This document shows, one piece after another, positions 1 to 11,333 of a DNA stretch of 64,000 bases. Numbering within the stretch: position 1 is the stretch's first letter; each line of letters opens with the position of its first letter. The stretch lies in contig JAHRHY010000021.1 in assembly GCA_019671135.1 (NCBI GenBank), forward strand, positions 744,001 to 808,000, in the 5' to 3' direction. Under the pieces are notes generated by a model. The model was not told the DNA's origin. It saw nothing but the letters and a program-made list of their open reading frames with translations, and searched no databases. The stretch is from Linnemannia hyalina. Taxonomy: Eukaryota; Mortierellomycota; Mortierellomycetes; Mortierellales; Mortierellaceae. Made by a program: the position numbers and the translations under genes.

Positions 1-524
1 GGAAGAAAATACAAAAGCGATCTATCCAGTTATTACTCTCAACTAAAACACCTTCATCTGAACAACCAGGAGATAGCAAAAGTACTTTCTTCCCAGTGCC
101 GTTTTTCAAGTGTTCGACGTCACCTCCATCCACACAGCAATTGTCGCTGCTCTTCACAGCTTAAACGAAGAAAAATAAAACTAGATACGAATGAAGGTAC
201 TTCTTCCCATCCTCTCCATCATTAACAACCTCCTTTTTTTTTTTTTTTTTTTTTTTTTTTGTGCGCGGGAAATATCACGTGACATGGTCGATTTGGCTCT
301 GGCATTGATCCTGGAACTCCTGTTCAAGGATGAGTGGTATTATCAACTATTTGTGGGGGCCTCGAGCAACGTCTGCAGGAGATACCACGCAGTCTCAACT
401 AGACTGGCAAAGAAGTGGAGGAAGAGGAAGAGGAAGTGATCTCAACTAGATCACGCTCAGGGACGACAGGGGAATGAATGCGGATCTTCGGCGCAAAAAG
501 GGGACAACGGGTTCGAGGTTCTCA

Positions 525-657
525 ACCTAGAATGGTATGATTAACAGTGGGGGGAAGATGTTTATTTAGTGGCTGTTCGGACAACGAGAACAGCCGTTGA
601 CAGGGGAGGGGGAGAGGAACTTACCTAGAATGGTATGATTAACAGTGGGGGGAAGAT
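525..657. repeat. 35-bp direct repeat, two copies 98 bp apart
   Basis: The 35-bp stretch beginning ACCTAGAATGG and ending GGGGAAGAT occurs identically at 525-559 and 623-657. The DNA between the copies is not repeated. Origin unknown. Confidence 0.85.
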
Positions 658-867
658 ACTGTTCAATCATCCATTCCAGGTGTCCTTTTATACTATCTGA
701 CTAAGGTCGCTAAACTACTACTTGTGGGGTCACTGAATGAAAGAGAATAAGATGAAGACGTAAAAAAAGAGATGGCCCGGGGGAGCTACTACTAACTGGT
801 GTAAGAGTTAACAACTTGATGAACAACGAAAGGAAGTAGGAAGGGGCCATCAACAACAAAGAAAGGG

Positions 868-896
868 CCTTTGACAAAGAGGGTCTTTGTCAAAGG
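868..896. repeat. Perfect 12-bp inverted repeat (hairpin)
   Basis: The arms CCTTTGACAAAG and CTTTGTCAAAGG are exact reverse complements separated by a 5-base loop (AGGGT). There is no adjacent gene or T tract that would identify it as a terminator. Function unknown. Confidence 0.8.
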
Positions 897-1188
897 GATG
901 AACAACATAAAAGACAAGAAGAGGAAATAATAAAAGTGACTCGGGGCGATGGCTCCTTGTGTCACTGGGTGTTGAGAGCGAGCGGGGCGACGATAGTTGT
1001 CATCAACAAAGGGGAAAGGTGTAAACGAAAGTGTAAAAGAGGTAGGAGTCGCGTTTGCGGGTAAAAGGGAAAACGCAAACAAAGAGAGCAAAAAAGAAGG
1101 GAAAGGAAGGAAAGTAGTGGGAAAGAAGAAAAAAGGGAAAGTGGTGAATATAGGGGTGGCAATTCACGACATATTTATCGAATAGCAA

Positions 1189-1269
1189 GTCAATATGGCC
1201 GAGCGGTTAAGGCGTGTGACTAGAAATCACATGGGTTCTCCCGCGCAGGTTCAAATCCTGCTGTTGACG
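1189..1269 (+). tRNA. tRNA-Ser(AGA)
   Basis: The sequence folds as a class II tRNA of 81 nt with no intron. The 7-bp acceptor pairs GTCAATA with TGTTGAC, including one G-U pair, followed by discriminator G1269. The D-arm and A box (TGGCCGAGCGGTTAAGG) have the usual serine form. The anticodon loop CTAGAAA reads AGA inside a TGTGA/TCACA stem. A long variable arm (TGGGTTCTCCCGC) is present. The T arm and B box read GCAGGTTCAAATCCTGC. The long variable arm with the AGA anticodon identifies serine. Confidence 0.96.
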
Positions 1270-1274
1270 CTATC

Positions 1275-1278
1275 TTTT
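1275..1278 (+). terminator. RNA polymerase III terminator of tRNA-Ser
   Basis: A TTTT run starts 5 nt after the tRNA end. A stronger T9 run at 1300-1308 would act as a backup stop. Position and sequence are typical of pol III terminators. Confidence 0.75.
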
Positions 1279-1309
1279 GCTCTCCACTTGGTGGAGAGGT
1301 TTTTTTTTG

Positions 1310-3845
1310 TTCGGACTCAGGAGGATGAATTTGGGATGGATCAACCAAAAATGCTAGGCCAGGGTGATGGATGTGGAGCATAGGAATAAGATAATCTGAC
1401 TTTTACCATATTAGAGTGGATCTAGCCGTTGTTTTAACACTGATGTTAATGAGAACGCGTGTAATTATTGCTTCTTACAACCGTCAGTGTTAGTTTTTGT
1501 TCGAAAAGGGACGATTTAACGAAAGAGGCACTCGAGAAACGCACCGATGTAATGCCGCCAAGAACGGAAGGTCCATTGCGGTATCATAAATACAGGGCAA
1601 GCCAGATGGTCTAGGTTGTCAAATGGATTCACCCAAAGGAAAAAAGCATCCACACGGTCACGACGGTCTTGTCACCCGATGATTCTTGTTTTATATTCTT
1701 CTTCGGTGTGTGAATACGCGCGACTGTTGGAAAGCTCATAACATCTCTAATTGGGTATGAACAGAGCAGCTATTCTGACTGTACAAAAGATATTCGGATA
1801 TGTCTCCAAAATCATGGTGCCAAAATATCTTTTTGCAGGTGGATATTCTGGCATTTGTTGCTATCAGATTAGCTTTTGTAATGTCAGAATATCTTCATCC
1901 TGGAGCGAGCATGTCGTATCTTACTATTAAGACGCACGTTCTACCTTGGTGTTTCTTTTTTTATGTCAGAGGAGGGTGCTAAGGTGCTATGACATTATAA
2001 CTGAGAAAAGCTAGGGTCGTGTGTTCAAAGTGCGCCGTTTCGTACCATAATAGCATCCACTACCAACACATCATTGCCTACGTCGTTGGCAAGTCCATCG
2101 CGTTTCATTCTTTTCTTCATTTATTCCTATTTTTATTCTTTCTCAGAGGATGCTTTTGCATGTATGACGCTATAGCTGTGAACTGCTGTTGAGGACTCAT
2201 CCTCTCTCCAATTTAAATGTTATAATCGCGTTCACTGTCATTCGCCCTTTTGCTCACCCTCGCGTTTCTTCTTTTTCTTTTTTTGTCGTTCATGCCTTCT
2301 TTTGTTGTAGTAAATGTGGATGCATTTGTACCCATGCCACAACAACTGTGATCTGCCATCGATATCTCTTCCTTTTATACCTTTTTTGTGTTGTACTTGG
2401 GTCTGCTATCTAGGCATCCACAGCTAGGTCCAAGTTTACTTGCATAACCGACGCGTCGTCACTTCACCCGCAGCGACAAGCAGTGTTAACCTCAGCCTTA
2501 GCATCTGCCCTTTCAAAGCTTTCGTATGGTGCCGAATCGATCCTACGTCTGAACCGGTTCAGTTACTTTTGCTTATTCATTTGTGATTATCAAAATCATC
2601 ATATCGAGCATGCATCTATCTGTTGTTGCCATTGAATCAGAGGCACCATAGCAAATAGCTATTGTTTTGGATCATTTCCTTCGGGGGGAGAGCTCCATGT
2701 GTTCAAAGCTCTCTATTGACCGCACTTGTTCCTTATTTACATCATCCTACGGTTCACTTGTGCGTGTAATCATAATTCAATATCGCGTGGACGTCGCGTC
2801 TTGAGACTGTAGATTTCGTTGACTTTCCCCTTGTCTGATCACACCGTTCTACTCTACGCGTTTAATCGCGCCTAGACACTGGTGACTTGTTTTTTTTTGG
2901 GTTTTTGCATACTATACTTTCATAGTATGTTTTATACATGGTTCTTGGTCGTCAGCACCAGCTCTCAGTTGTGGTTTATCCATGTCATTACCAAGTTCTT
3001 GAGTGCATTGTTGGGGTGTAAGCTGCTGCTCTTATCAAGTGTGCGTGCTCCCCAGCTGTAGGGAGTAAAAGAATGATCTGGCAGTGCCATTTCTTTAGTT
3101 GGGAGGGAAGGGTTTCTTTCTTCCTGAACATAAAATGTCGCTCCAAGATTTTTTTTTCTTGTTCTTGTTGTATGATGCAGCCTGCAAGATGATTAGGCAA
3201 AGGTCCAATGTATACGATCGCCCAGAGGACGAATTTAATTTTCTTGGTTCAGAGAGAAAGAGAAAAGTGACCTGTTTTTCAAAATGTTTTCCGTTCATTC
3301 AAAGTTTCTCACCCCACCTTTTCTTTATATTTTATTTCTTCTTTCTTTCTTTCTTTCTTTCTTCCTTCTCTTTCAACCAGTCCGCCACCAGTTCGACATC
3401 CTCCCTTGCCTGTCAACCTAGTCCTCCACCGTCAAGGAAACCAACAAGCCGATATACCAAAGGACAACCGTATCCACCTGTTCATACCCATACCATTGCG
3501 CACGGAATATAGAGCAACAAAACACAAACCACCTACGCCACCCTTCGCCTTGTTACCATACAAACAAATAGCAAGTAACCTCGCCCACTCCCCAGTAACT
3601 GATCTCCTTCTCAGCAGCAAGAGTAACATCACAATCAGGAACAAACATCCACACCTTGCACTTTGGCAACAACAACAAGGCAAAACAGCAAGCGAGGACA
3701 GGATCCAAATCAACAAAACACCTGGTCCGCGCAGTCTAGACTGTCGCATCAAAAAACAAAAAAACAATCAAGAACAAAAACACAACAGCAACAATCAACA
3801 CTTTGTTCAACCATCATCAACAACGACAACTCTTCCCTTGCCTGA
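1310..3845. other. Intergenic and probable 5' leader of the RCO1-like gene
   Basis: No supported gene. AT-rich DNA at 1400-3100 contains only short random frames. From about 3330 a CTTT-rich tract is followed by A- and C-rich DNA, which resembles a fungal promoter and leader for the gene starting at 3846. An overlapping open frame at 3406-4068 is in another frame and is low complexity (rich in Q, P, S and T), so I do not call it. Confidence 0.5.
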
Positions 3846-6800
3846 ATGGAAGTTCCTCGATCAACCATGCTCACCTCCTCAACAACCATCGTCCACCAAA
3901 AGGCTTCTGGCCCCATCTCACCCATCAATGGATACGGACCTGCCGCAAGCCTGCACCACCCAGCCCTGGAATCCAACTTATCGTCCCAGCCCCAGTCTCC
4001 ACCGCACGCTTCGCCAACTGCCGTCAACAACAGTAACACGAACACCAGTGTACTCGCCCCAGAATTGATGCCACAGGGCACCTTACCCGCAGTCCTTGGA
4101 CCGACTATATCCCATCAAGAGTCGTATGGATCTTTGCCACTGCGGACGAAACGTCCACAACCCCAGGAGCAGGAACATGTCCAAAGGCGCCAGTCGACCC
4201 TTTTGTATTTCCAGCCCAAGGATTCCGATCGCAGGCCATCCTGTGAGGATCTGTCCCAAGGCTTGTTGACCCCAGAGGACAGCAACGACCAAGATAACAA
4301 CATGACAACAACAGCACCAATGATGATAGCGTTTGAGCCGATGGACCGGCACCAACAGGATATGACCCAACTCCATCATCATCATAACAATCATCAGCAA
4401 GAACACCAAGAAGACAAGAAACTAGTCGTACGGCTCGACCTAAGGAAACTGGGCACCAATGGCACAGATGTCCGTCCCTCCAGCAAAAAAATATCCAGTC
4501 ATCGCCATTCGATACGGAAGAAGTCACTGGAAGGGCCTGCGTCGACTCTCTCCACTGGTGGTCAGCCCACTCTTAGTGCCCACTCATGGGCTCATGCCAA
4601 GTCAGTACAAAACGGATCTCACAACGACTCTCTAGCCCTGGACCGACCCATCGACCCTCTTCAGGAACAGCAGCCACAACCACCGACCGAAGCCTCTGTA
4701 CCGGATGACACTTTGGTGCAGGAAGCGGGCAAGGACACATCGTTATTGCAGCCACTCATTGCCACTACCGCCAACGTTGTCGGAGCCAATACCACGATAA
4801 CAAGGACAAGTACACCAGATTCGGAACTCCGAGGAGATTTGCAGAACGAGGGCGATCCGGACTGTGTCGCCACGAGTTCACGGTCGATGAAGCGTTCCAA
4901 CTCATCAGGGTCATGGACAGACCAGACCACCAAGAAGCGGACAAGGAGCTCCAACCAAGGCGGCGCCAAGAAGAAAAAGGTCATGGAAGAACGGAGACCT
5001 CAGCAGGAGAGCCAACATCAGGAAGGGCCGGCTCTGAAGAAAAAAGGATCTCTTAAGCAGATGTACGTCATCACAAATACAACGAGTTGGACCGACCGGA
5101 GTAACTCGTTGTTGTCTCACCCTAACAACAATGAACAACGCAGCAACAAGGACGTCCCGCCGCTTACGCTCACGTCTCTTCTTTTTGTCTAATAACCATC
5201 ATCTCATAGGGCCAAGGCTTCCTCAGCACCGTCGGCACTAGCACCAGCACTAGCACCAACAGTACCGGTAGTGACACCAGTAGATCAACCAAAGGATGAC
5301 ACCCACACTGGAGACGACACCACAGTCGATGTAAGCAAGGGCGAGCTGGAATCATTCCTTCTGTTCCTTCTTGCGGGACATCGGAGACATTGATGTGTAC
5401 CTTCCAAACCTAATGCTCATACTACCACTTTCTCCTTTGTCCCCTCTTAGCATAACAATGACTATTGCGAGGCGTGTTCAGGATTAGGCGAGTTCATTTG
5501 CTGTGATTCTTGCCCCAAGGCGTTTCACTTTTCATGTTGCCAGCCGCCTATCGATCCCATGGCGCTACCGGATGAATGGAACTGTAACGAGTGTCAAGCT
5601 ATCAAGGTGAGAGAGGGGGTACCACAGGAGGATGCACACATCGGTGTCTGGATGGATACACAACGGATTTAGTCTTGTTGTTGTTGTTGTTGTTTTTCGC
5701 TCTTATCCCTGTCCCGCCCCGCCCCAACTTTCCCGCAGAGCCACACATGACTGACCCATGCATTTTTGTTATCATTTCATTATTTATAATCTTCTCTGGA
5801 TTAGTACCCTCCCAAGCCGAATCCAAAAGGAATATTTAAGCAGCTCCTGGATAACATCAACAAGACCAGCCCAAAGGCCTTTGCTCTTCCATCCGACATC
5901 AAATCATTTTTCAAAGGAGGTAAAGGCACAATTCGTAATCGACTCTCCTATTTTTGGGTTTGTTGTTCCCCTTGCGCTCCTTTTCGGATGACAATATTTG
6001 TATTGTGCTCCTTCCCCCCATTAACAACAATGCGTTCTCTTTTTTTTCTGTAGTGGTTGCAAACAGCGATGGCGAGTACGAGGATGCGGTGGACTACAAA
6101 CCGAGGCCGAAGCGGGCAGCGGCAACAGCGAATTCAGCACCTGTTATCAAGGCAGATTCAGAAGCCTTGCAGCTGCATGATTCTCAAGGACGGATCCGAC
6201 TTTGTTTCCAATGCGGAATGAGTGCGCTGAGGGACCGTTTTATGATATCATGCGACCACTGCCCTTTGCACTGGCACTTGGATTGCTTATCTCCTCCAAT
6301 GGCCTGTCCACCTCCCAGCACCAACAAATGGATGTGTCCCAACCACGCCGACCACGTTATGGTATGTTGTTACAACATGGATTATTCATTAGAATCTGTG
6401 AAGAGACTAAGAGCTGACAGCATTTCCTCTACTCTTATCGTGTCATTAGCCCCGCAGGAGGAAAAGAAAGGATGCGACAGTGGTTGAACTGAAAGACCCA
6501 CAGGCGGCGAACGACGGAATGATTGAGGTGATACCCGACCCAGAGTCGAGTAACGTGCCGATATGGAACCAAGATACCAGCGCTATCCTCTTCAGAGTCC
6601 CAGAACGCAACATCAAACATAGCTTTGTTGAAAAGTGCCAACGGTTAGTCTACTCTTCTGGATGTCTGAATATTTTTCTCGTTCTCAGGATGAACTTTTA
6701 GTCTTGATCATTTGCGCTGACGTAATTTTTTTATTCCAACTCTAGGATACGAGACCAACAGCAGCAGGAACAGCAAAAGCAACAGCTACAGAAAGCACTT

Positions 6801-7266
6801 TCAGTCACTCAAGTCTCAGCTGGTTCCGCGTCCATTGCTGTCCAACCGTTTGACCTGCTTATTGCAGCCGCCATGGTAAGTCTCTCTACTGCGACGCACA
6901 TGTTGAAAACGGTCGAGGATTAATATTGTAGTGATAAGTACTAATCACCCTTGTTTTTTTGTTGCGTTCAAATGGATGAAATAGGCGGATGATCGTGTAT
7001 CGGGTGCTTCATTACAGTCTTCAGTAGCGTCATCGTCATCCACTTCCAAGGATATGGACGTGGATATGGAAGAAAAGCATCGGCTCCAGGAGACAGTACT
7101 GGGTCGGATGACGGATCCAGCAGAGAGACAGGAGTATCAGCGATTCCGAGCATTCCAGCGGTATCTGAAGGAGCTGGGATCTGAAGACGCGATGAAGCGA
7201 TGGCTTGAGCAGCAGGAGCGCGAGAAGGAAGAGATCGCCAAGCAAAGCCTCTTGGGACTCTTTTAA
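3846..7266 (+). CDS. RCO1: RCO1-like double PHD-finger protein (Rpd3S histone deacetylase subunit)
   Basis: Eight exons (3846-5062, 5210-5330, 5451-5606, 5805-5919, 6054-6361, 6450-6643, 6746-6875, 6985-7266) join in phase into 840 aa. A stop codon sits directly before the chosen ATG. Residues 1-445 are low complexity, rich in Q, S, T and H, with basic patches. PHD finger 1 is at about 447-498 (YCEACSGLGEFICCDSCP, then the F-H pair and terminal C-x2-C). The linker GIFKQLLDNINKTSPKAF is typical of the Rco1/PHF12 group. PHD finger 2 is at about 584-638 (LCFQCGM, HWHLDCL, WMCPNH). The C-terminus is a charged helix. In yeast, Rco1 with Eaf3 directs the Rpd3S/Sin3 deacetylase to transcribed chromatin. 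The family call rests on two PHD fingers plus the linker. Fungal relatives vary in length, so the exact orthologue name is less certain than the domain call. Confidence 0.88.
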
Positions 7267-7773
7267 GAGTGTTCTCTTCTCTTGGATTGTTGTACCTGGG
7301 GAATTTCTTCTCTAGAAGTACAATCGCTTTTTTTTCGAGGATGAGTCGCAAACGGACAGGAACGACAGTGAAATCACTGGCTGTTTTATTCGTCTTTTTT
7401 GAAAAAGAGAGTCCAGACGATGATTGTTTTATTTTCATCCACAGGACGTTTTTGTAAATTCTGTCACTTTCACTTTATTACCCCCCCCCCCCTCCATTCT
7501 CATTTTTTTTCCTCCCCCTTTTGCATTTTTCATCGTACTCTCTCCACACACACACACACACATTGTCCAGTTCTTGTGCTTTATTGTTCTCGTTGTGTGT
7601 TGTAAATTATCCCAATACATAATCTTCATCTCTCTGTGTTTTGCGTCTAATCCTACGAATATATGATTGAAGTAGCTAAAATGCGAAAAAAAAGGTGCGA
7701 GCTGTGGCTCACCCGAGTCCTCAATACTCCAAGTGGAAACGTAGAAACAACGCAACGCATGTAAAAAGAAGGA

Positions 7774-7806
<33 letters not shown>
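7267..7806. other. Intergenic between convergent genes; C12 and (GT)n tracts
   Basis: This is the 3' flank of the RCO1-like gene. It contains a C12 run at 7481-7492, a short CA run near 7551-7562, and a (GT)n microsatellite at 7776-7804 just beyond the stop of the minus-strand gene. No other coding signal. Confidence 0.6.
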
Positions 7807-8386
7807 TCAAATGGGCTGGTCGGTGTTGAAAAAATCGTGGATGGCTTGTGAGGTTCGTTGGGTGAGGAGGCAAGTGTTTTGGAGTTGACTAGGGGTGGCC
7901 AAAACGGTATTCTGGATCGTGCTGAGGCTTTGCTCCAAGCGGGTCGCATCTATTATTTTGATTATGAAAAAAAAAGTTGAGTAAAAGGGAAGAAAGAGTG
8001 GTGTTGGGTGCTTGTTGGGAGTTGGAGTGATGACAGATGAATGGGGGGTGGTGGTGGGTACCTTGGAGAGTGAAGAGAGGATTGTCGATTGTGGTGGCAA
8101 GAGCTGCTGACAGCCAGGTCGGTCTTGATATGGTATTGACATGATCCTCCTGGGATATTCGTCCGTGTGGCAGGACTGTTGCGGAAGAGTGAGAAGACGA
8201 AGAAGGGGCGAGGAGTTTGGAGAGATAGTCGGTGGTGTCTTTAGGGGAGTGGCATGCAATCACGTTTGGTATCCCCCACACGGAGACTGGAGCGAGAGTG
8301 CTTGTGGTCGTGGCTGTGGGTCTGATGCCTCTGGAGGTTTGCCAGCGTGGTGCAGGGATAGCTGGTGTCGGGTCCAGTGCAGACAT
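7807..8386 (-). CDS. Small two-exon hypothetical protein (155 aa)
   Basis: I do not recognise the family. Exons 8386-8062 and 7949-7807 join in phase through a 112-nt GT-AG intron (donor GTACCC, acceptor AATAATAG). The first 75 residues are rich in P, S and T. The C-terminal half, spanning the exon junction, looks helical (WLSAALATT, then TRLEQSLSTIQNT and LLTQRTSQAIHDFF). The helical tail might suggest a small coiled-coil subunit of a larger complex, but no motif supports a name. Upstream exons could exist (see 8570-9981), and the start at 8386 is simply the first ATG in this frame. Confidence 0.4.
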
Positions 8387-8569
8387 AATCTCAAGGCTAT
8401 GTGATTGTAAGGAGGATAGGGTGCATATAAAGGATTAGTGAGTGGGTGATCTAATAGAGCGTGAGAGATGAAAAGCCTGAACGAGAAGAGTAAACAAAGA
8501 AGACGCACAGAAAGTGCTCGAGGGTCTGGAGGCAGGAGAGGTGTCCGTTTTGAACCATTAGCAGGATGG

Positions 8570-9981
8570 TCACTCGGTCAGGTCCATATTTTTGTGCACA
8601 CTTGGCGATCCTATTCCATATGAATGCGTATTGAAGCCGGAAGGTTGACCATTAGAGTATACTCTAGAACGGGATAAAGCAAGTAGTGAGAGGTAATTAT
8701 TTAGCTTGGTTGTTAACCTTGAAGACTGCTGGGCGAGAATAGTATCCATGTCACGGTCGGTGGTTAAGCAGATGTGGGCCACAGTCATTGTCGTTGTCGT
8801 TGATGTTTTCATGGTTCCTGGTCGATAGGGAATGCCGTTGTTGCTGGAGATAGTCACCAGAAAGTCCTATTGGCCAGTAGGACAACATCAAAGGATGAGA
8901 AACAGAGTCAGCGTAAGGATGCTTTCTGTATGGGTTCCTGTCTATAGTGACAGCAGTAGTAGTTGGTAGACCCGAAGGTGTCGGATGTGAGTTGAAAAAC
9001 AGAGTGGACGTTTGCCGGGGGTCGTTCATTTGTTTGTTTGTTCCTATGGGGTCATTGATCCATGTGAGAATAAAAGACAAAAGATAAGTGTGAGTTCTAC
9101 GAAGTAATTAAATCTTGCGCAAACCACCCCCTTTTGTTCATCTCGTTCATCCTCGGAGATATATCCTCAGTAGGTACCTCCTCCCTCTTTGTCTGTGCAT
9201 CGCCTCCTTTCATCTCTGTCGACTTTTGAGATGTACAGAGAGAAACACACCCTTCTATTAACTTTTCAACCCAGCCCCCAGTCCAGCCCAGTCCAGCCCC
9301 TAGGAGGCCTATCTCATGTACCGATACTGTACATGTGGTCAAGATCAACAAAAGGCCAAAGGGGCAATAGAAAAGAAATGAACGAGAGGAGATTTGGTTG
9401 CGTTTTTCCATATTTTTTTTTTCCAATAATAATATGAGCCCATGCCCTTTTTGCTCTTTTTTACATTCCCCTCCTAAACTCTGTCGTAAAACAAGAGATA
9501 GACAACTTACCCATCTCTACATGGCCTTAAAGAGTGAAGAGCACATCTATGGTCCAGAGCACGGGTTTGAGATGCAGAGTCCTTGGGTACTGGAATAAAA
9601 GTATATCTCTCTTTTTCTCTCTCTCTCTCTATCTGTCTCCGCTACATGCTTATCCTGTCAGTCCTGTTCCTGTAATGTATGGCTGACATAAACTGGACAA
9701 GATTCTCTAGTTCAAAGAAGAAGCCTAATAGATGCGAAAAAAGAAAAAAATGCTCACTTTACAGCAAGAGGAGGAAGAGTCGACGGCATGGTGACTGTTG
9801 GGATATAGATATGAGATCGATCAAGTGGTCGTTGTTGTTGTATTGATTGTTGTAGTTGTTGATGCATGCGGGTTGATATGGCGCGATGGAGTGGAGTCCA
9901 TAGAGGAGACGTGGCGAGTCCAAGCTGTGGATGAGGTAGGTCTGAGCCCGCGAAGAGAGGTGTTGGCTTTGGAGTGGTCAT
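8570..9981 (-). other. Candidate exons of an unresolved minus-strand gene
   Basis: Several pieces look exon-like but do not assemble cleanly. A Q/P-rich open frame runs 9981-9773 to a GTAAAG donor. A compact exon candidate at 9589-9511 is bounded by TTTTATTCCAG and GTAAGT. An open frame from about 9047 follows CCCATAG. An open stretch from about 8880 leads to an AG/GTTAAC donor near 8719 and an in-frame continuation to a stop at 8570. The phases of the first two pieces disagree, so either an exon is missing or some pieces are spurious. No domain recognised. Confidence 0.25.
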
Positions 9982-11333
9982 TGTTCCTGGTTCGTTGTCC
10001 TTTTGGTTAGATGAGGAGGTGTGTGTGTGTGTGAGAGAGAGAGAGACACAAGAGAAACAAAGAAAAAGTGCGATTGCAATTTGGTGGCAAAAAAAAAGGA
10101 TTTAGAGTCAGTTGTCTGGTCCAGAAGGTTTGAAGAATTCAGTAGAATTCAATTCACCCGGTGTCAGTATCCAGGGCAGGGGTGCTGTATCTCTTGATTG
10201 TTGAGCTGTACATGTGTGTGTTCAGAGGAAAGAAGGATCCCTTTTGGCGATTGTATTTTCTTTATAGGGCTGTTTTGTTATCTATCCATCGTTCGTTCAT
10301 GTATATGCTGCTGAGCTGCATGTATAGTACAGTACAGGAGTAGGCTAGAAAGAAAAGAAGGAACCATCCCATCCATCGATTGATCGATGCTATGTGATCC
10401 ATATGAAAAGCACCAATCTCAGGAATAGAAAGGGCAAACAAAACTAGTGGGATAAATAATATATATAAAAACCAATAAAGAAGCGATCCAAGCCCTTGCC
10501 GTTTGTCTCTCCCTCGGTTCAATTGGTCCAAGTGGAGTCGACTTTTGGGCGAGGAAGAACAAGAACAACAGCAAAAGAGGAAGAGGAGGAAGAGGAGGAA
10601 GAGGAGGAAGAGGAGGAAGAGGAGGAAGAGGGGAGGAAATTGGTTCTTGAGAGCCCACACAGTTGCTGGACTGGCCAGAGAGACAAAGAGGGAAAATAAG
10701 CTTTATTGACTTGGCACAACTGGGGTCTGTCCTGTCTCTTTTTTGGCATTGTTTGTCGGTGAGAAGGTGGGAGAGAGAGAGAGAGAGAGAGTGCTTTACT
10801 CAGTTTACTGTACGGCGAGTGGGAGCAGTGAGAAGAGACAAAGAGAGAGAGAGAGCAAGAGAGAGAGAGCGTGTGCTCTCTTGTTTGCTACTACTTTGAC
10901 TGTTTGCCCTCTTCTCGTCCCCTTCTTTTTCATTTCCTTTTCTCCTTTCTCTTTTCTCTTTTCTCTTTTCTCTTCTTCACCTTACCTTTTCCCTTTTCTC
11001 TTTTCTCTTCTTCACCTTACCTTTTCCCTTTCCCTTCCCTCCATCCCCACCATCCCCACCCCTTCCGGAAATATCGCTTTCCATTCCCTCTCCTCTCCTC
11101 TCTCTTCTCCTCTTCTCCTCGTCTCCTCTTCTCCCCTTCACACTCACCTCTTGTCTCACCCCGGCTCTGTCCACTCCCGCGCCACCATTCTCTTCCTTCC
11201 TCTTCTAACGACCCATTCCCTCCCATCCTTGTCACTCTTTGACACTCTCTCTAATATATCCTACACTACACATTCACTACCTACTCTATTCACTCTTGCG
11301 ACAAATCTTCCAAGATACACAAACCAAACCAAC
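9982..11333. other. Intergenic, simple repeats and CT-rich promoter
   Basis: Contains a GT run at 10019-10032, GAGGAA-type repeats at about 10574-10636, GA runs near 10770-10870, and a long C/T-rich strand at about 10920-11280. The latter is typical of the region just upstream of fungal start codons. A large open frame through 10743-11330 is a translation of this CT-rich tract and is not believed. No gene called. Confidence 0.6.
10574..10636. repeat. GAGGAAGAG-type purine microsatellite
   Basis: About 60 bp of imperfect GAGGAA/GAG units. It creates opposed open frames of poly-E/R and poly-S/P type in both strands, which are artefacts of the repeat. Confidence 0.8.

Larger units (their letters stand above)
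1..1188. other. Intergenic, low complexity, no gene recognised
   Basis: No open frame here resembles a protein family. The stretch holds a long T tract at about 234-260, purine-rich low-complexity DNA at about 1000-1140, a 35-bp direct repeat and a perfect hairpin, both listed separately. The short open frames are compositionally odd, including runs of F and K, and look like chance products. Confidence 0.6.

Noticed and set aside
3406..4068. 220-aa frame overlapping the start of the RCO1-like gene
   Set aside because: Low-complexity composition, no motif, and the overlapping frame carries the real PHD protein through phase-correct splicing.
10743..11330. Long open frame extending the PARG-like protein N-terminally by about 197 residues
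   Set aside because: It is a translation of GA, CT and CTTTT simple repeats. A good signal-anchor start with typical leader sequence lies at 11334.
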